From Apostichopus japonicus (Eukaryota > Echinodermata > Holothuroidea > Aspidochirotida > Stichopodidae): a stretch of DNA of 64,000 nucleotides. Positions 23,305-33,785 of this stretch are shown here, piece by piece (position 1 is the stretch's first letter; every line of letters starts with the position of its first letter). The position numbers and the translations under genes were made by a program. The DNA lies in the NCBI RefSeq assembly GCF_037975245.1, contig NC_092571.1, positions 22,573,564 through 22,637,563 on the forward strand, in the 5' to 3' direction. The notes beneath the pieces are model-generated. The model was not told where the DNA came from, made no database searches, and saw nothing but the letters and a program-made list of their open reading frames with translations.

Positions 23305-25638
23305 AGGTTTCGTACCTATTACTTCATGACCTTCATTGGCTACCTGTCAAACTGCGTATTGATTACAAGGTACTCCTGTTAACCTTTAAATGTATTCATG
23401 GTATTGCGCCACACTACTTGGGTGAACTTGTTCAAAGTTATACCCCAACTCGCCGTCTGCGCTCTAGCGCCCAATCATTGCTCTCTATGCAACCTGTGTC
23501 CACTAAATCTTATGGCGAGCGATCTTTCCAGTACTCCTCTATGGCGGGCCATCAGTCTCAAATCATGGGAGATCGACTTATACCGATTTAAATCGACATA
23601 TACCAGTTTCCTTCGACATATACCAGTTTCCTTCGACTTATACCAGTTTCATTCTACATATCATCGATTTAAATCGACATATACCAGTTTCCTTCGACAT
23701 ATCATCGATTTAAATCGACATATACCAGTTTCATTCTACATATCATCGATTTATTTTACTTATCATCGATTTAAATCGATGATAAGTAAAATAAATCGAT
23801 GATATGTCGAAGGAAACTGGTATATGTCGATTTAAATCGATGATATGTAGAATGAAACTGGTATATGTCAATTTAAATCGACATATCATCGATTTATTCT
23901 ACATATCATCGATTTATTTTACTTATCATCGATTTAAATCGATGATAAGTAAAATAAATCGATGATATGTCGAAGGAAACTGGTATATGTCGATTTAAAT
24001 CGATGATATGTAGAATGAAACTGGTAGAAGTCAATTTAAATCGACATATCATCGATTTATTCTACATATCATCGATTTATTTTACTTATCATCGATTTAA
24101 ATCGATGATATGTAAAATAAATCGATGATATGTCCATTTAAATCGACATCTACCAGTTTAAATCGATGATATGTCGAATTAAATCGGTAGAAGCCAATTT
24201 CCGTGGACTTATACCAGTTTCTAGCGTCTCAAATCGACATATACCTATTTAAATCGACATATCATCGATTTAGCTCATTAACATATTCCAAATCCCGATT
24301 TCGGTGATGATTGACATGTGAAGATACGTCACGTGAAGTCACCTGACAAGGCGGGCGAATAATTGAAAATAAACACGAGCACAGTGGAATGCATGATTTG
24401 AGCTTGAATACTGTAACTGTTAAACCCCATGGGTATATACTTAGCTACATTAAAACGTAACCTTACAGTAGGCCTCACTGCAGAACAATATCATCTTTGT
24501 TTATAGTGTAACTGGAGTAGGTAATTGCATCTGTGTACGTACTGTGGGCCTATTCAGTTGCATGTGTATTCCTATACTATAGCGCCACGTGTTCGAGTAG
24601 ACAAGCCCAGTTTGCATTGATATAATTGCACGTCATTGACATATCTGTTATTTCAGCCTTATTGTTACACCGACATCTTTTTGCAAGTAATTGTTCATAA
24701 TTACCATTGACATACTGTATAACCATGATGAACACCCTTTCTAGCTTCGTAATTTTGGAACTATTAAATTACTCGCCCGCCTTGTCAGGTGACTACACGT
24801 GATGTATCTCCACATGTCAATCATCACCGAAATCGGGATTTGGAATATGTTAATGAGCTAAATCGATGATATGTCGATTTAAATAGGTATATGTCAATTT
24901 GAGACGCTAGAAACTGGTATAAGTCCACGGAAATTGACTTCTACCGATTTAATTCGACATATCATCGATTTAAACTGGTAGATGTCGATTTAAAAGGACA
25001 TATCATCGATTTATTTTACATATCATCGATTTAAATCGATGATAAGTAAAATAAATCGATGATATGTAGAATAAATCGATGATATGTCGATTTAAATTGA
25101 CATATACCAGTTTCATTCTACATATCATCGATTTAAATCGACATATACCAGTTTCCTTCGACATATCATCGATTTATTTTACTTATCATCGATTTAAATC
25201 GATGATAAGTAAAATAAATCGATGATATGTAGAATGAAACTGGTATATGTCGATTTAAATCGATGATATGTCGAAGTAAACTGGTATATGTCGATTTAAA
25301 TCGATGATAAGTAAAATAAATCGATGATATGTCGAGGGAAACTGGTATATGTCGATTTAAATCGGTATAAGTCGATCTCCCATGATTTGAGACTGATGGC
25401 CCGCCATACTCCTCAACCCTCCTTTGGAATAAACTCCCACTCAACATAAAGAATGTCGTGTCTGTTAAGATGTTCAAAACTGTTTTGAAGACACACACCT
25501 GTTTTCATTGTCATAATTGTTATGTTTACTCTTATTGTATATTGTGTACATATCTTTCACTTTCTTTTGTACAGCGCGCCAAGACTTTATTGTAAGTTGC
25601 GCTATATAAGAACTGTTTATTATTTTTATTATTAATTA
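23305..25638 (+). mobile_element. L2/CR1-like LINE 3' fragment, split by a fold-back element
   Basis: The left piece (about 23,305-23,539) encodes the RT C-terminal end: LHWLPVKLRIDYKVLLLTFK, GIAPHYLGEL, YTPTRRLRS, YGERSFQYSS. After the insertion the same frame resumes at 25,407 as TLLWNKLPLNI and reaches a stop near 25,510. The 3' UTR ends with CGCTATATAAG and an ATT-rich tail to about 25,638. Joining ...CAGTACTCCTC to AACCC across the insertion restores the frame exactly, showing that the fold-back element landed in an older LINE copy. The 5' part of the LINE is missing. Confidence 0.85.
23540..25406. mobile_element. Fold-back (giant inverted repeat) element, 1.87 kb
   Basis: The outer ends are inverted copies: TATGGCGGGCCATCAGTCTC on the left matches GAGACTGATGGCCCGCCA(TA) on the right. 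The left arm (23,540-24,364) and right arm (24,766-25,406) are inverted repeats enclosing about 400 bp of single-copy sequence. Both arms hold tandem and inverted copies of short blocks (ATCGATTTAAATCGAT, CATATACCAGTTT, ACATATCATCGATTTA), so they fold within themselves as well. The flanking host LINE shows an 8-bp TACTCCTC duplication (23,532-23,539 and 25,407-25,414) if the ends are asymmetric by TA, or a 6-bp CTCCTC duplication if they are symmetric. No coding capacity is seen. The superfamily is not recognised. Confidence 0.9.
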
Positions 25639-25639
25639 T

Positions 25640-26684
25640 TCCTCTTACGTAACCAACAAGGCTCTGCAAATCTCGATGAGAAAGAAATGAACGACGGGGT
25701 CTCTAAGACCACCTTGGAAAATGACCGTTAATGACCATGCGTCAATGACGAAAGTATTTCATTGTGGTATATTTTATAACTTTCGTATAAGATTGTCACA
25801 TAGTCTTCCAATACCCTCCTAATAATATCTCTTATTTTAATTGCAATCACATAGAATGTTCAATATATAAATTTAAGTGAGTGACTTTTCAGTTTATATT
25901 GATCTCTTTACAGATCTATCTACGACGCCAAATGAGCGATCATCGTAAGCATTAACCGAGGAGTTGCCAACCTGCTGTGTAGATCAATTCAAGAGCTTTA
26001 CAATAACAGCCGTGTATAACTGTCCAATCATAATTAACAGTCATGTTATTATCGTTCCACGCGGGATGTCATAAACGGCGTTCGATAATGGAAGCTTTTC
26101 ATACTTTTTCTCGATCGATTTCAGTTTGCGATGATAGAATACACAGCTATTAATGGCAGCGAAGTTGTATGTTTACATGGTATTAAAGGATGTGTCGTAA
26201 CAGGAGCACACGAGAGTATCATTTTCAATATCTCATGTAGAAGTAATCTAGATATTGTATCAAATCAGAACCGAAACTAATGAAATGATAACCAGTAACA
26301 ACATAGAATTGTCAATAAAAGCAAACGAAGGAATACAATTTTTTTTATTGAATTCTCATCAAATATTTAATATCTTGCAAAATAACTTAACTTGATTCAG
26401 ATCTCGGTCAAAAAGACGGGAAAAACAACACAGCATATCAAAACAACAAGAATTAATGAAAGCTTAGGTATAGCACATAATAAGAATTCTGTAATAGGCA
26501 ATTCAGACAGAGTAAATCTCAACGTTGTAATAAAATATAACTAAGAACAACAGCAGCAATAATCAATGATCAATAACTATCTCCATCAGGTCTGGGTCGA
26601 TCATATGTTCACTAATTTGTTTTAAAGTATATAAACTTCTAATCTTTTAAGAACTTTTTGACTTAGAAGACTATAACATAAACA
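25640..26684. other. Upstream region of the GPCR gene
   Basis: AT-rich sequence with no gene recognised. It would contain the GPCR promoter and 5' UTR, but no clear core promoter element is identified. Confidence 0.4.
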
Positions 26685-29600
26685 ATGAATAACGCTTCCG
26701 ACTCCATGCCCACTGAAGAAATCAGTCCAATAGGGGCAGGGATATCACTGGTGGCTCTTCTGACCTTTGACATCGCTGGTAGCATCGTTTTAATGTTTTC
26801 ACTTTATCTTCATCTCCGAAAAGTGAAGGAGAGGCAACTAAACACGCGAACTGCTTTTCAGTTATTGTTGTATTTCACGATGATTGAGTTTGCATACAGT
26901 ACTTTTGTGGAAAGTATTTCAGTTGTGTGTTACCTCAACGCATCGTTCAATTTGACGATGTCTCGTGCTTTATGCTTATTTCAAGCTTGGGCTGGTTTAA
27001 CATTAACAGGCTCCGCTACATGGACTATGACTTTGCTAGCTGTTGAAAGGTTCTTATCTGGAACGAAACCAGTTTCTTCACAGGGACAAAAGAGAAGACG
27101 TGACCGATTATTTTATACTTGTTACACAGGTATTACCATTTCCGCGATATTAGCTGTCGTCCCGGTAACCAGAGAGGACAGCGTAACAATCTTCGATCCA
27201 TCGAGAGGTTTCTGCCATTTTAGTTACAGTGTCAACGATGATCCTCTCATGACGTCATTTTGTATATGCATAATCGTTTTGACCTTGATATTATTCCAAA
27301 TCCAATTTTATTCATTTGTGAACCTTTTATGTGAGGAACGCCAAACAGTGAAAGCAGTTAAGAATAAGATCAAACTTGACTATGAAGAACAGAATACATC
27401 AAGACATCAGAATCTAGCAATTTATCAAGAATATTGGTTATATCGAAGTAAACACCGGAGGACATTTGGAGGCAGACATGAATGGAACTTAACCGCCACC
27501 GTACTATCATTAGTCGTCTGGTTGTGGGTGTGTCTATTACTATTCCTGGTGAGTTTGGCTTGTCGATGTTATGATATAGGCCTAACTTGACTTGTTGTTG
27601 TTGTTGTTGATGTGATGATGGATAGAAATCGGTGGGGAGGAAACGGGGAAGAGAGGGAGAGGGGGAGGGGGACTACGGGAGATTTAAGGTAGGGAAGGGT
27701 GATTTTGCGTAGATAATTTGGCAACACGTATAAGTTGTGATCATTCTTGCAGACACTAGCAGGAAGTCAGACATATCTTATACTGTTGGCTGAAAACTTC
27801 ATCTCAAAATCTTGGTCAGAAATCTTCAGATATATTTGATTGAATTTTTATCCACATAAACCCTTCCGTACTCCAAGAAGTAGATAATAGTAGGTGTTTT
27901 GTCATGGTTTCATCATAAGAGACAATGTTCTAAAGCTGTTTTATTTGAATAATAATATTGCTGCTGATTTATTGTTTGTGCTACATTTGGAAGGTTTGCT
28001 TGATTTGAAATGTTAAGCTCAATTATTTCATTATTGATATCTCTTATTCGGTTTTTACCATAGACAGTCATAAAAATCTCCTCGATAAAAAATGATATTC
28101 GGAAGCGGTTAAATGACCTAGAAACTTTCTTAAATAATTAACTTTAGCCACCAGAACATTTCAAGTTTAAGTTTCACTGATTTTCTCTAAAAGACAGTGT
28201 TTTGTGATCTCCAAGCTGAAGTCAGCATGTGTATATACTTTTAATCACCCCTAAGTATAATTGTACCAACTGTCTTTCTTCATTCAAGATCGATTTATTC
28301 CTTTTATACTAACAGGTCTCATTAGTCAAATCTCAGTTAGGAGGAGAGGTTTCTCCACAGATCAGGTTTGCTGCCGTGAGCATGCTCTCCATTCATAACG
28401 CAATCAATCCCTTCCTGACGATCTTCATTTTCGCGCCATTTCGTCAAAGGGCATTACACTTCATAACGTGTGGGCGAATAGAATACAGCAGAGATGATTT
28501 CATACTAAGTAAATATCTAGAGCATGACGTCAACAGCAACAGCGAACCTAATTGGTGGAGAGTTGTTGAGCGCAACCAATGGGACGAGACCATACCTTCT
28601 GAGAGACACAGGAATGGGACGTACGTCTATGAGAATGACGTTACTGATGATGTAGATTCATATTATGAAAGTGAATACGAAAGCAATAGAAGTTACAGTC
28701 ATGATGGTTAGTGCACACTGCATATATGATTATACGAATGCATGAGAATGAATGAATGAATGAATGGATGGATGGATGGATGAATGAATGAATTAGTTTC
28801 GTGCAACTACTACATTTCTCACATAGTGGTATATTTGAACAAACTGTTGGCCATGAATCGCCTAATAAAGTAACTTGCCGTGAACATATTGTGTATGTAA
28901 TTTAGTCACTTTATAACTGTCGTGATTCACCGCTTCAGCGTTTAACCTGATAGAACAAACCAAAATGTTATTGTAGTGATTTTCATCAAAAAGTTATGTA
29001 AGAACCATTACGTCTATTACGTTATATTTTCCTTTCAGATGTAATGTCTGGTCGTTCTACGCAGTCAACGGTTCCATCAAGTGTTTACTATCTGAACGAT
29101 GACGGTGCGGTGGATGTAAGTAACGATTACCTTCTTTCGGTACCGGTTAACCGACCCGGAGCCGGTAGCGGAGAGATTGTTGAACGGATATTCATCCTCC
29201 ACGAATCTGCAAAGATTGGTAGCGATGGCAACGGGTTAATAAAGACTTCATCAGAATTAATAGGAGAGGACGTGTCAAATTCTCCGAAACTAAGAAAAGT
29301 TGTCCAAAGCTACAGGTTTCAAGAAATGTTGAAACGTAACCGTCGCGACCGGGAAGATATCTCTCCGCGATTATTTAAAGTAGTTCCACCAGATTCATCT
29401 TTACTGCAAAGTGAATATACTATGAGAGATGCAGATAGCAAGGTCACTAACGAAGGAAAGCAAAGTGCTACCTTTATTGAGTCTGTCCAAATGACACCTA
29501 AACTGAGGCGAATTGTTGAATCACCAGCTTTTAGAACCGCTGCGCTTCAGTCGGATTCTTTCGTTATAGATTCTGAATCGAGTTCGTCAAGCCCAGAACA

Positions 29601-31026
29601 TTTAAGGCGAAGTGGACCACATAAAGCTTCAAGAACGGAACAAGGCAATGTTACTAGTACCCCAAAGCTAAAGAGAATTGTACAATCTCAGAACTTTAAG
29701 CAATTTGTCATGAGGCAACAAGAAAATACAGAATCTTCGAAATTAACAAAGGGATCTAAGACACCTCATCTTATAACAGTGGTTGAATCGAGATCAAACC
29801 AAAATGGCGCTGTTGCTAGGGCCAAAAGTAGGAGGTCTGTTCTATCTCACAACGATGTAGAACTGTTAGAGTTATCCGATGAAAGCACACAATCAGTCGA
29901 TAGACAAATAAATACACCAGGAAAAAGGAGAAACATCGCTAAAAAGTCGCAAGAAAAAAGTCTCGAAGGTTTGAAGAGAAAAAATGTGCGAGCGAAATAC
30001 ATAAACAGCTTTCCACAAGAAACTGCTTTGCTTCAAGATGTTGGTGCTAAACCTCTCCAAATATTGGGTCTGTCACCAAAGTATAGCAAGAATAAACCGG
30101 AAGAAAACGGCTTATTTTCAAAAGGAGATGACAGACCAGAAATTCTGAACGCGCTTTTCCAAAAGGCATTGCTGGTCGGTAGTTCAACGAAAATAGTTGA
30201 TGTAGACGAATTGAACGAAACGACTGGTAGCAGTAGCGGAAGACTAGCAAAGGGATCACGTGATTCCTCTCATGGCCAGTCCATGGGCCGAAACAAATCT
30301 GACTCTTGGGGTAACGGCCTTGACGGAAAGGAAATTTTAATTGATGCAAAGTTTTCTGCAACTTCAACAGGAAGGGACAATAAGGAATATGTTAAAAATG
30401 CTACGAAAAGTGGAAAGGTAACTTTTCAGTTAGATGACGAGACACTCAAACAAAAAGAAAAATTAGACAGCGATCGGGTTGCAATGGACACCTCGGGAAA
30501 GTTGGGTAAGTCTTCAGCGACAAATATGGCTAATTTATCTCTGAAGGATGATGAAGGTGAATGTTTGGACGTTAAAGAAACATTTATGGGGAAAACAGAT
30601 AAGTTCGTCATGGATAAGAATGATTACAAGGAACAAACAGTTGACAAATTTGCTGACCAACTGAGTCAGGACTGTAATGTTCAAGGAGATGACTGGGTAA
30701 CATTTAGTCATGAAAACAGTGAAACGAGTATTTTACAAGATGAAGCAGTGCGTAGCCAAAGTAACAATTTTCAGGAAGAGGTTTCATTACCAAATAAAGC
30801 GTTTCCTGATCAGAAAACTGAATTACAAGAGAAAGTAGCAGAAGAAGATGAAACCGAAACTAGTTTTGATAGAGGAAGGGTTGACGTGGGCCTCAAGGGA
30901 AAAGCAGTAGAGACACTGGATGACAATAGCAACAGAACATCAATGAACGATAAGGGTAGTCGGGTGCCGGAGGTACCAAAGATTGTGATTAGCGAAGAAG
31001 GTTCAAATGGTATCGGGACAAGCTAA
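26685..31026 (+). CDS. Rhodopsin-like GPCR with very long cytoplasmic tail
   Basis: The coding exons are 26685-27548 (phase 0, before GTGAGT), 28316-28706 (phase 1, before GTTAGT) and 29039-31026, predicting 1080 aa. Residues 17-42, 57-83, 95-120, 144-162, 188-215 and 270-292 look like TM1-TM6; TM7 is near 303-325. Class A marks are C97 and C177 (likely disulfide), ERF at 121-123 in place of DRY, KP at 128-129 after TM3, and NP at 319-320 (INPFLTI) in place of NPxxY. N-glycosylation sequons are at N3, N85 and N89. The overall pattern recalls prostanoid-type receptors only weakly, so the ligand is unknown. From about residue 335 the protein is a hydrophilic Ser/Lys/Glu-rich tail with a repeated (S/T)PKL motif. 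If intron 2 is retained, a TAG inside the donor ends a 420-aa form. Confidence 0.85.
29281..29799 (+). repeat. Repeated (S/T)P-x-L-basic-x-V-V motif in the GPCR tail
   Basis: Five related peptides lie in the tail: SPKLRKVVQSYRF, SPRLFKVVPPDSS, TPKLRRIVESPAF, TPKLKRIVQSQNF and TPHLITVVESRSN, at about residues 500, 527, 571, 626 and 660. Each has Ser/Thr-Pro, then Leu, then a V-V/I-V pair, and most continue with Q/E-S. Spacing is irregular (27-55 residues), which suggests short linear binding motifs rather than a folded repeat. Confidence 0.8.
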
Positions 31027-31435
31027 TGCTAATAGACAAGGATTGACACGTGAAAGCCACAACAGGTGTAATAGAACAATGAATGATGACGTCACTAATC
31101 TGGAGGACACTGAAGGGGAACGTATAAAGGAGGATCTAACTGGTAATGGCGAATGCGATGAGGTTATGTTACCAGTTATTACATTAAACGAGTTTGGTAT
31201 TTCTGAATTGGGGGCCGAGAATTCTTCAATGGCAAATGAACTGAAGAAGGGTAAGTTTGGTCAAAACTACCATTTACCAAGTGTGGGTTACAAGGTGAAC
31301 TCGAATGGAAATGAGTGCTTAGAGAATAGCCCTATAAGGCATCAAGTGGATGTTTTCGTAGAGTCAGTTATACAGAACATTTTAAAAGAAAATGGCGAGA
31401 CTGATAATAATAACAAAGATGGCATTTTATCATAA
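31007..31435 (+). CDS. Possible frameshifted continuation of the GPCR tail
   Basis: A 142-aa open frame in the +1 frame overlaps the last 20 bases of the GPCR frame and ends with a stop at 31,433-31,435. Its composition (Glu, Asn, Asp, Lys-rich; VDVFVESVIQNILKENGE near the end) resembles the tail just upstream. It could be the true C-terminus separated by a one- or two-base indel in the assembly, a real frameshift allele, or a chance frame. No usable intron joins the two frames: the candidate GT...AG is only about 26 nt. Confidence 0.45.
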   Translation: MVSGQANANRQGLTRESHNRCNRTMNDDVTNLEDTEGERIKEDLTGNGECDEVMLPVITLNEFGISELGAENSSMANELKKGKFGQNYHLPSVGYKVNSNGNECLENSPIRHQVDVFVESVIQNILKENGETDNNNKDGILS

Positions 31436-33785
31436 TCTATGTTTCAAACAGGTGGATGGCATTGTAGGTAGGGGTTATTTGGGGGGGGGGGGAGGTGAGG
31501 AAAGGCATTTTAACCACATTCTTAGTGTGGGACGAGAGTAACCTCAGCATGAACATTGTAACACATAGGTTTTACCTGGAGGAGCTGGTGGGGGGGGGGG
31601 GGGTAGATGGTGGGGTTTCAAGCAGAGGACCATTGCCTTCTGCGTTCATTATCGGCTAGACTGATACTCTGTGAGCTTTAAAAGTTTCCCCGACTGATGT
31701 AGGTGGGTGCACAGACCTCACATGAAAGAGACAGAGGCGAATAAAACTGTTTATATAGGAGACATGGCATATATAAAAATTATATTAAAAAATTACAAAA
31801 AAAATGAAAAGATAAATCGACACAAGAACGATTTGATAAAATTCAAATAAATTTTATTTTTACTTTCTTCATCATATTATATTAAAAGTCATCTTATGAT
31901 ACAGATATTTATTGACCAATAATTTCTAGTCTTACCGGTCAAAATTAAAACTTTGATGTTGACCTCATCACACGGCTGAATATTTCTGTGAAATAAGAAG
32001 TGATCGAGGGCCAGCCCTAGTGAGATGCAGCATCAGAGATGAAGATGTCATTCCATCTTCTCAAAGAGGGGTGACTAATTTTATGATTTAAAAGGCAATA
32101 CCAATAAGGCACTCCAGTGTTTAAAGAGGCAGTGTTGTCCCATCGGTTCTAATGTGTGACATATCCACTGTTTAACAATCTCTGAATAGAAGTAACAGGA
32201 TCGCATGAAAGCGCTCACCCGCATGTGTGCACACCTGTTAAACTTGCATAATGACGCACTGGGTGATTGACTCGGTTCATGGTCCCACTTGTGCGGTTGC
32301 ACCAAATGAGAAACATGCTTTAGAAAAACAAATACATGTGGGTTGACTTGAAAAGAAGTCTGTTTCAATAATCACCAAAACAGCATCGTATATACTTATA
32401 TTGACCAACTCCTGGTACCGTTATGAACTGGCAGTCTTAGACTGCAGCTTGTCATATTTCGATATGACAGCACCCTTTGTTAATTTGTAGGTGTGGCTGG
32501 AGTGTCACATTAATTGACCCCAGCTCGATTGTAAAGAACATGACATGACCGAAGAATACCTGTCTTTTGTTTATTCTATCAAGAATTGTTTAAGTAACTC
32601 GGCCTACCGAATATGATGGACGTAAAGAGTGAAGTTTGTGACAAACAGACTCTGGATACAGCAACATGTGATGATTACATTTCTATGGTGTCATATCTCA
32701 CAATTTGTGCGACAACGACTACATTTCTGTGATGTCATCTCCCACATTTGGTGCGACACGATAAACACATAAAGTGTATCAGAGTATTTCTCTCCAGATG
32801 AGGGTATTTTAACATCTATGGCAAGAAATGAATTGTCAAATATAAAGAGGGTTTATTTCATTTTATTATTAAATATTAGTGTCACGCATTATCTGACTTA
32901 TGAAACAAACTTGACACATTTCGACATTTTTTATTAAAGTGTATTTTAGGTCAGGTGAAATTTTCAAACACGACCAGTGAAGTTTGAACTCAAAGGCATC
33001 TTTCAATTTCCAATAGCTTATGGTTTATAGGTCAATGCCGCACTCACTTCCCTCCGTTAGAAGTCAATATCATGTTCGAATTCTCCCTCATATCTTTCTA
33101 ACCACACCTACCCCCTCCCCTTCTCCAGCACACCCCTGGTTAGTATGTTGAGATCAGACACTCCAAAAGAAAAGTGTTCTTTTTCTCTTTTCCTTTTTCA
33201 GAAAGTACAAAAGAGAGTGGTTTTATACTTCTCAACTGATACATTTGTTAGTCAATCTCAGGGAATCAAGTAGTTTTTAAAGTTTGCATAGCAGTTTTTA
33301 AGGCTCTGGATTTGGTCTCTTTCAACATGCAATGTTTCCCGTGTACAGAAACCTGCTATACATCTTTGTACTTGTATAGCGATTTGCCCATTTGCATAAT
33401 ACTTTGTGATGCGATATTATATAAATAATTTGCAGAACCTCCATATTTCTATTTCCATCTATAATTTATTTCCTTATTTCTTATTTCCATTTCTTATTTT
33501 TTTTTTTTTTCAACCCTGTTATAACTGCTACACATCCCCTTTTCGTTCTTCCCTGGTGAGGAGGATCGGGAGGTCAAAGATAAAACAATCTTCCCCATCT
33601 ACATCCACAAAGTTGTTCAAAATAAAAAATATATGATCACGGCCCATCCCTCTAGAAGATATCACATTAAGGTCCCAAGATCCTCCTCAAGGTAACCATG
33701 AGATATGTTTTGACTGCCAAGTTTTTCTTTTCTTTTCTGCATAATTTGAGTGATTGTCAATATTTCACATCTTCCCGGGTCTTTT
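31436..33785. other. Intergenic between convergent GPCR and fumarase 3' ends
   Basis: Contains two poly-G runs (31,481-31,492 and 31,590-31,603), an AATAAA at 31,740-31,745 that could polyadenylate the GPCR transcript, and a two-copy imperfect repeat near 32,665-32,762. On the minus strand, AATAAA at 33,470-33,465 is a candidate poly(A) signal for the fumarase gene. No gene is recognised. Confidence 0.5.

Noticed and set aside
23398-25498. Open frames of 134 and 110 aa with repeated HIPVSF/YTSFLRHI peptides
   Set aside because: They are readings of the inverted repeat blocks in the fold-back element and have no start context or domain.
30047-30611. Minus-strand frames opposite the GPCR tail exon
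   Set aside because: Shadows of a strongly coding plus-strand exon.
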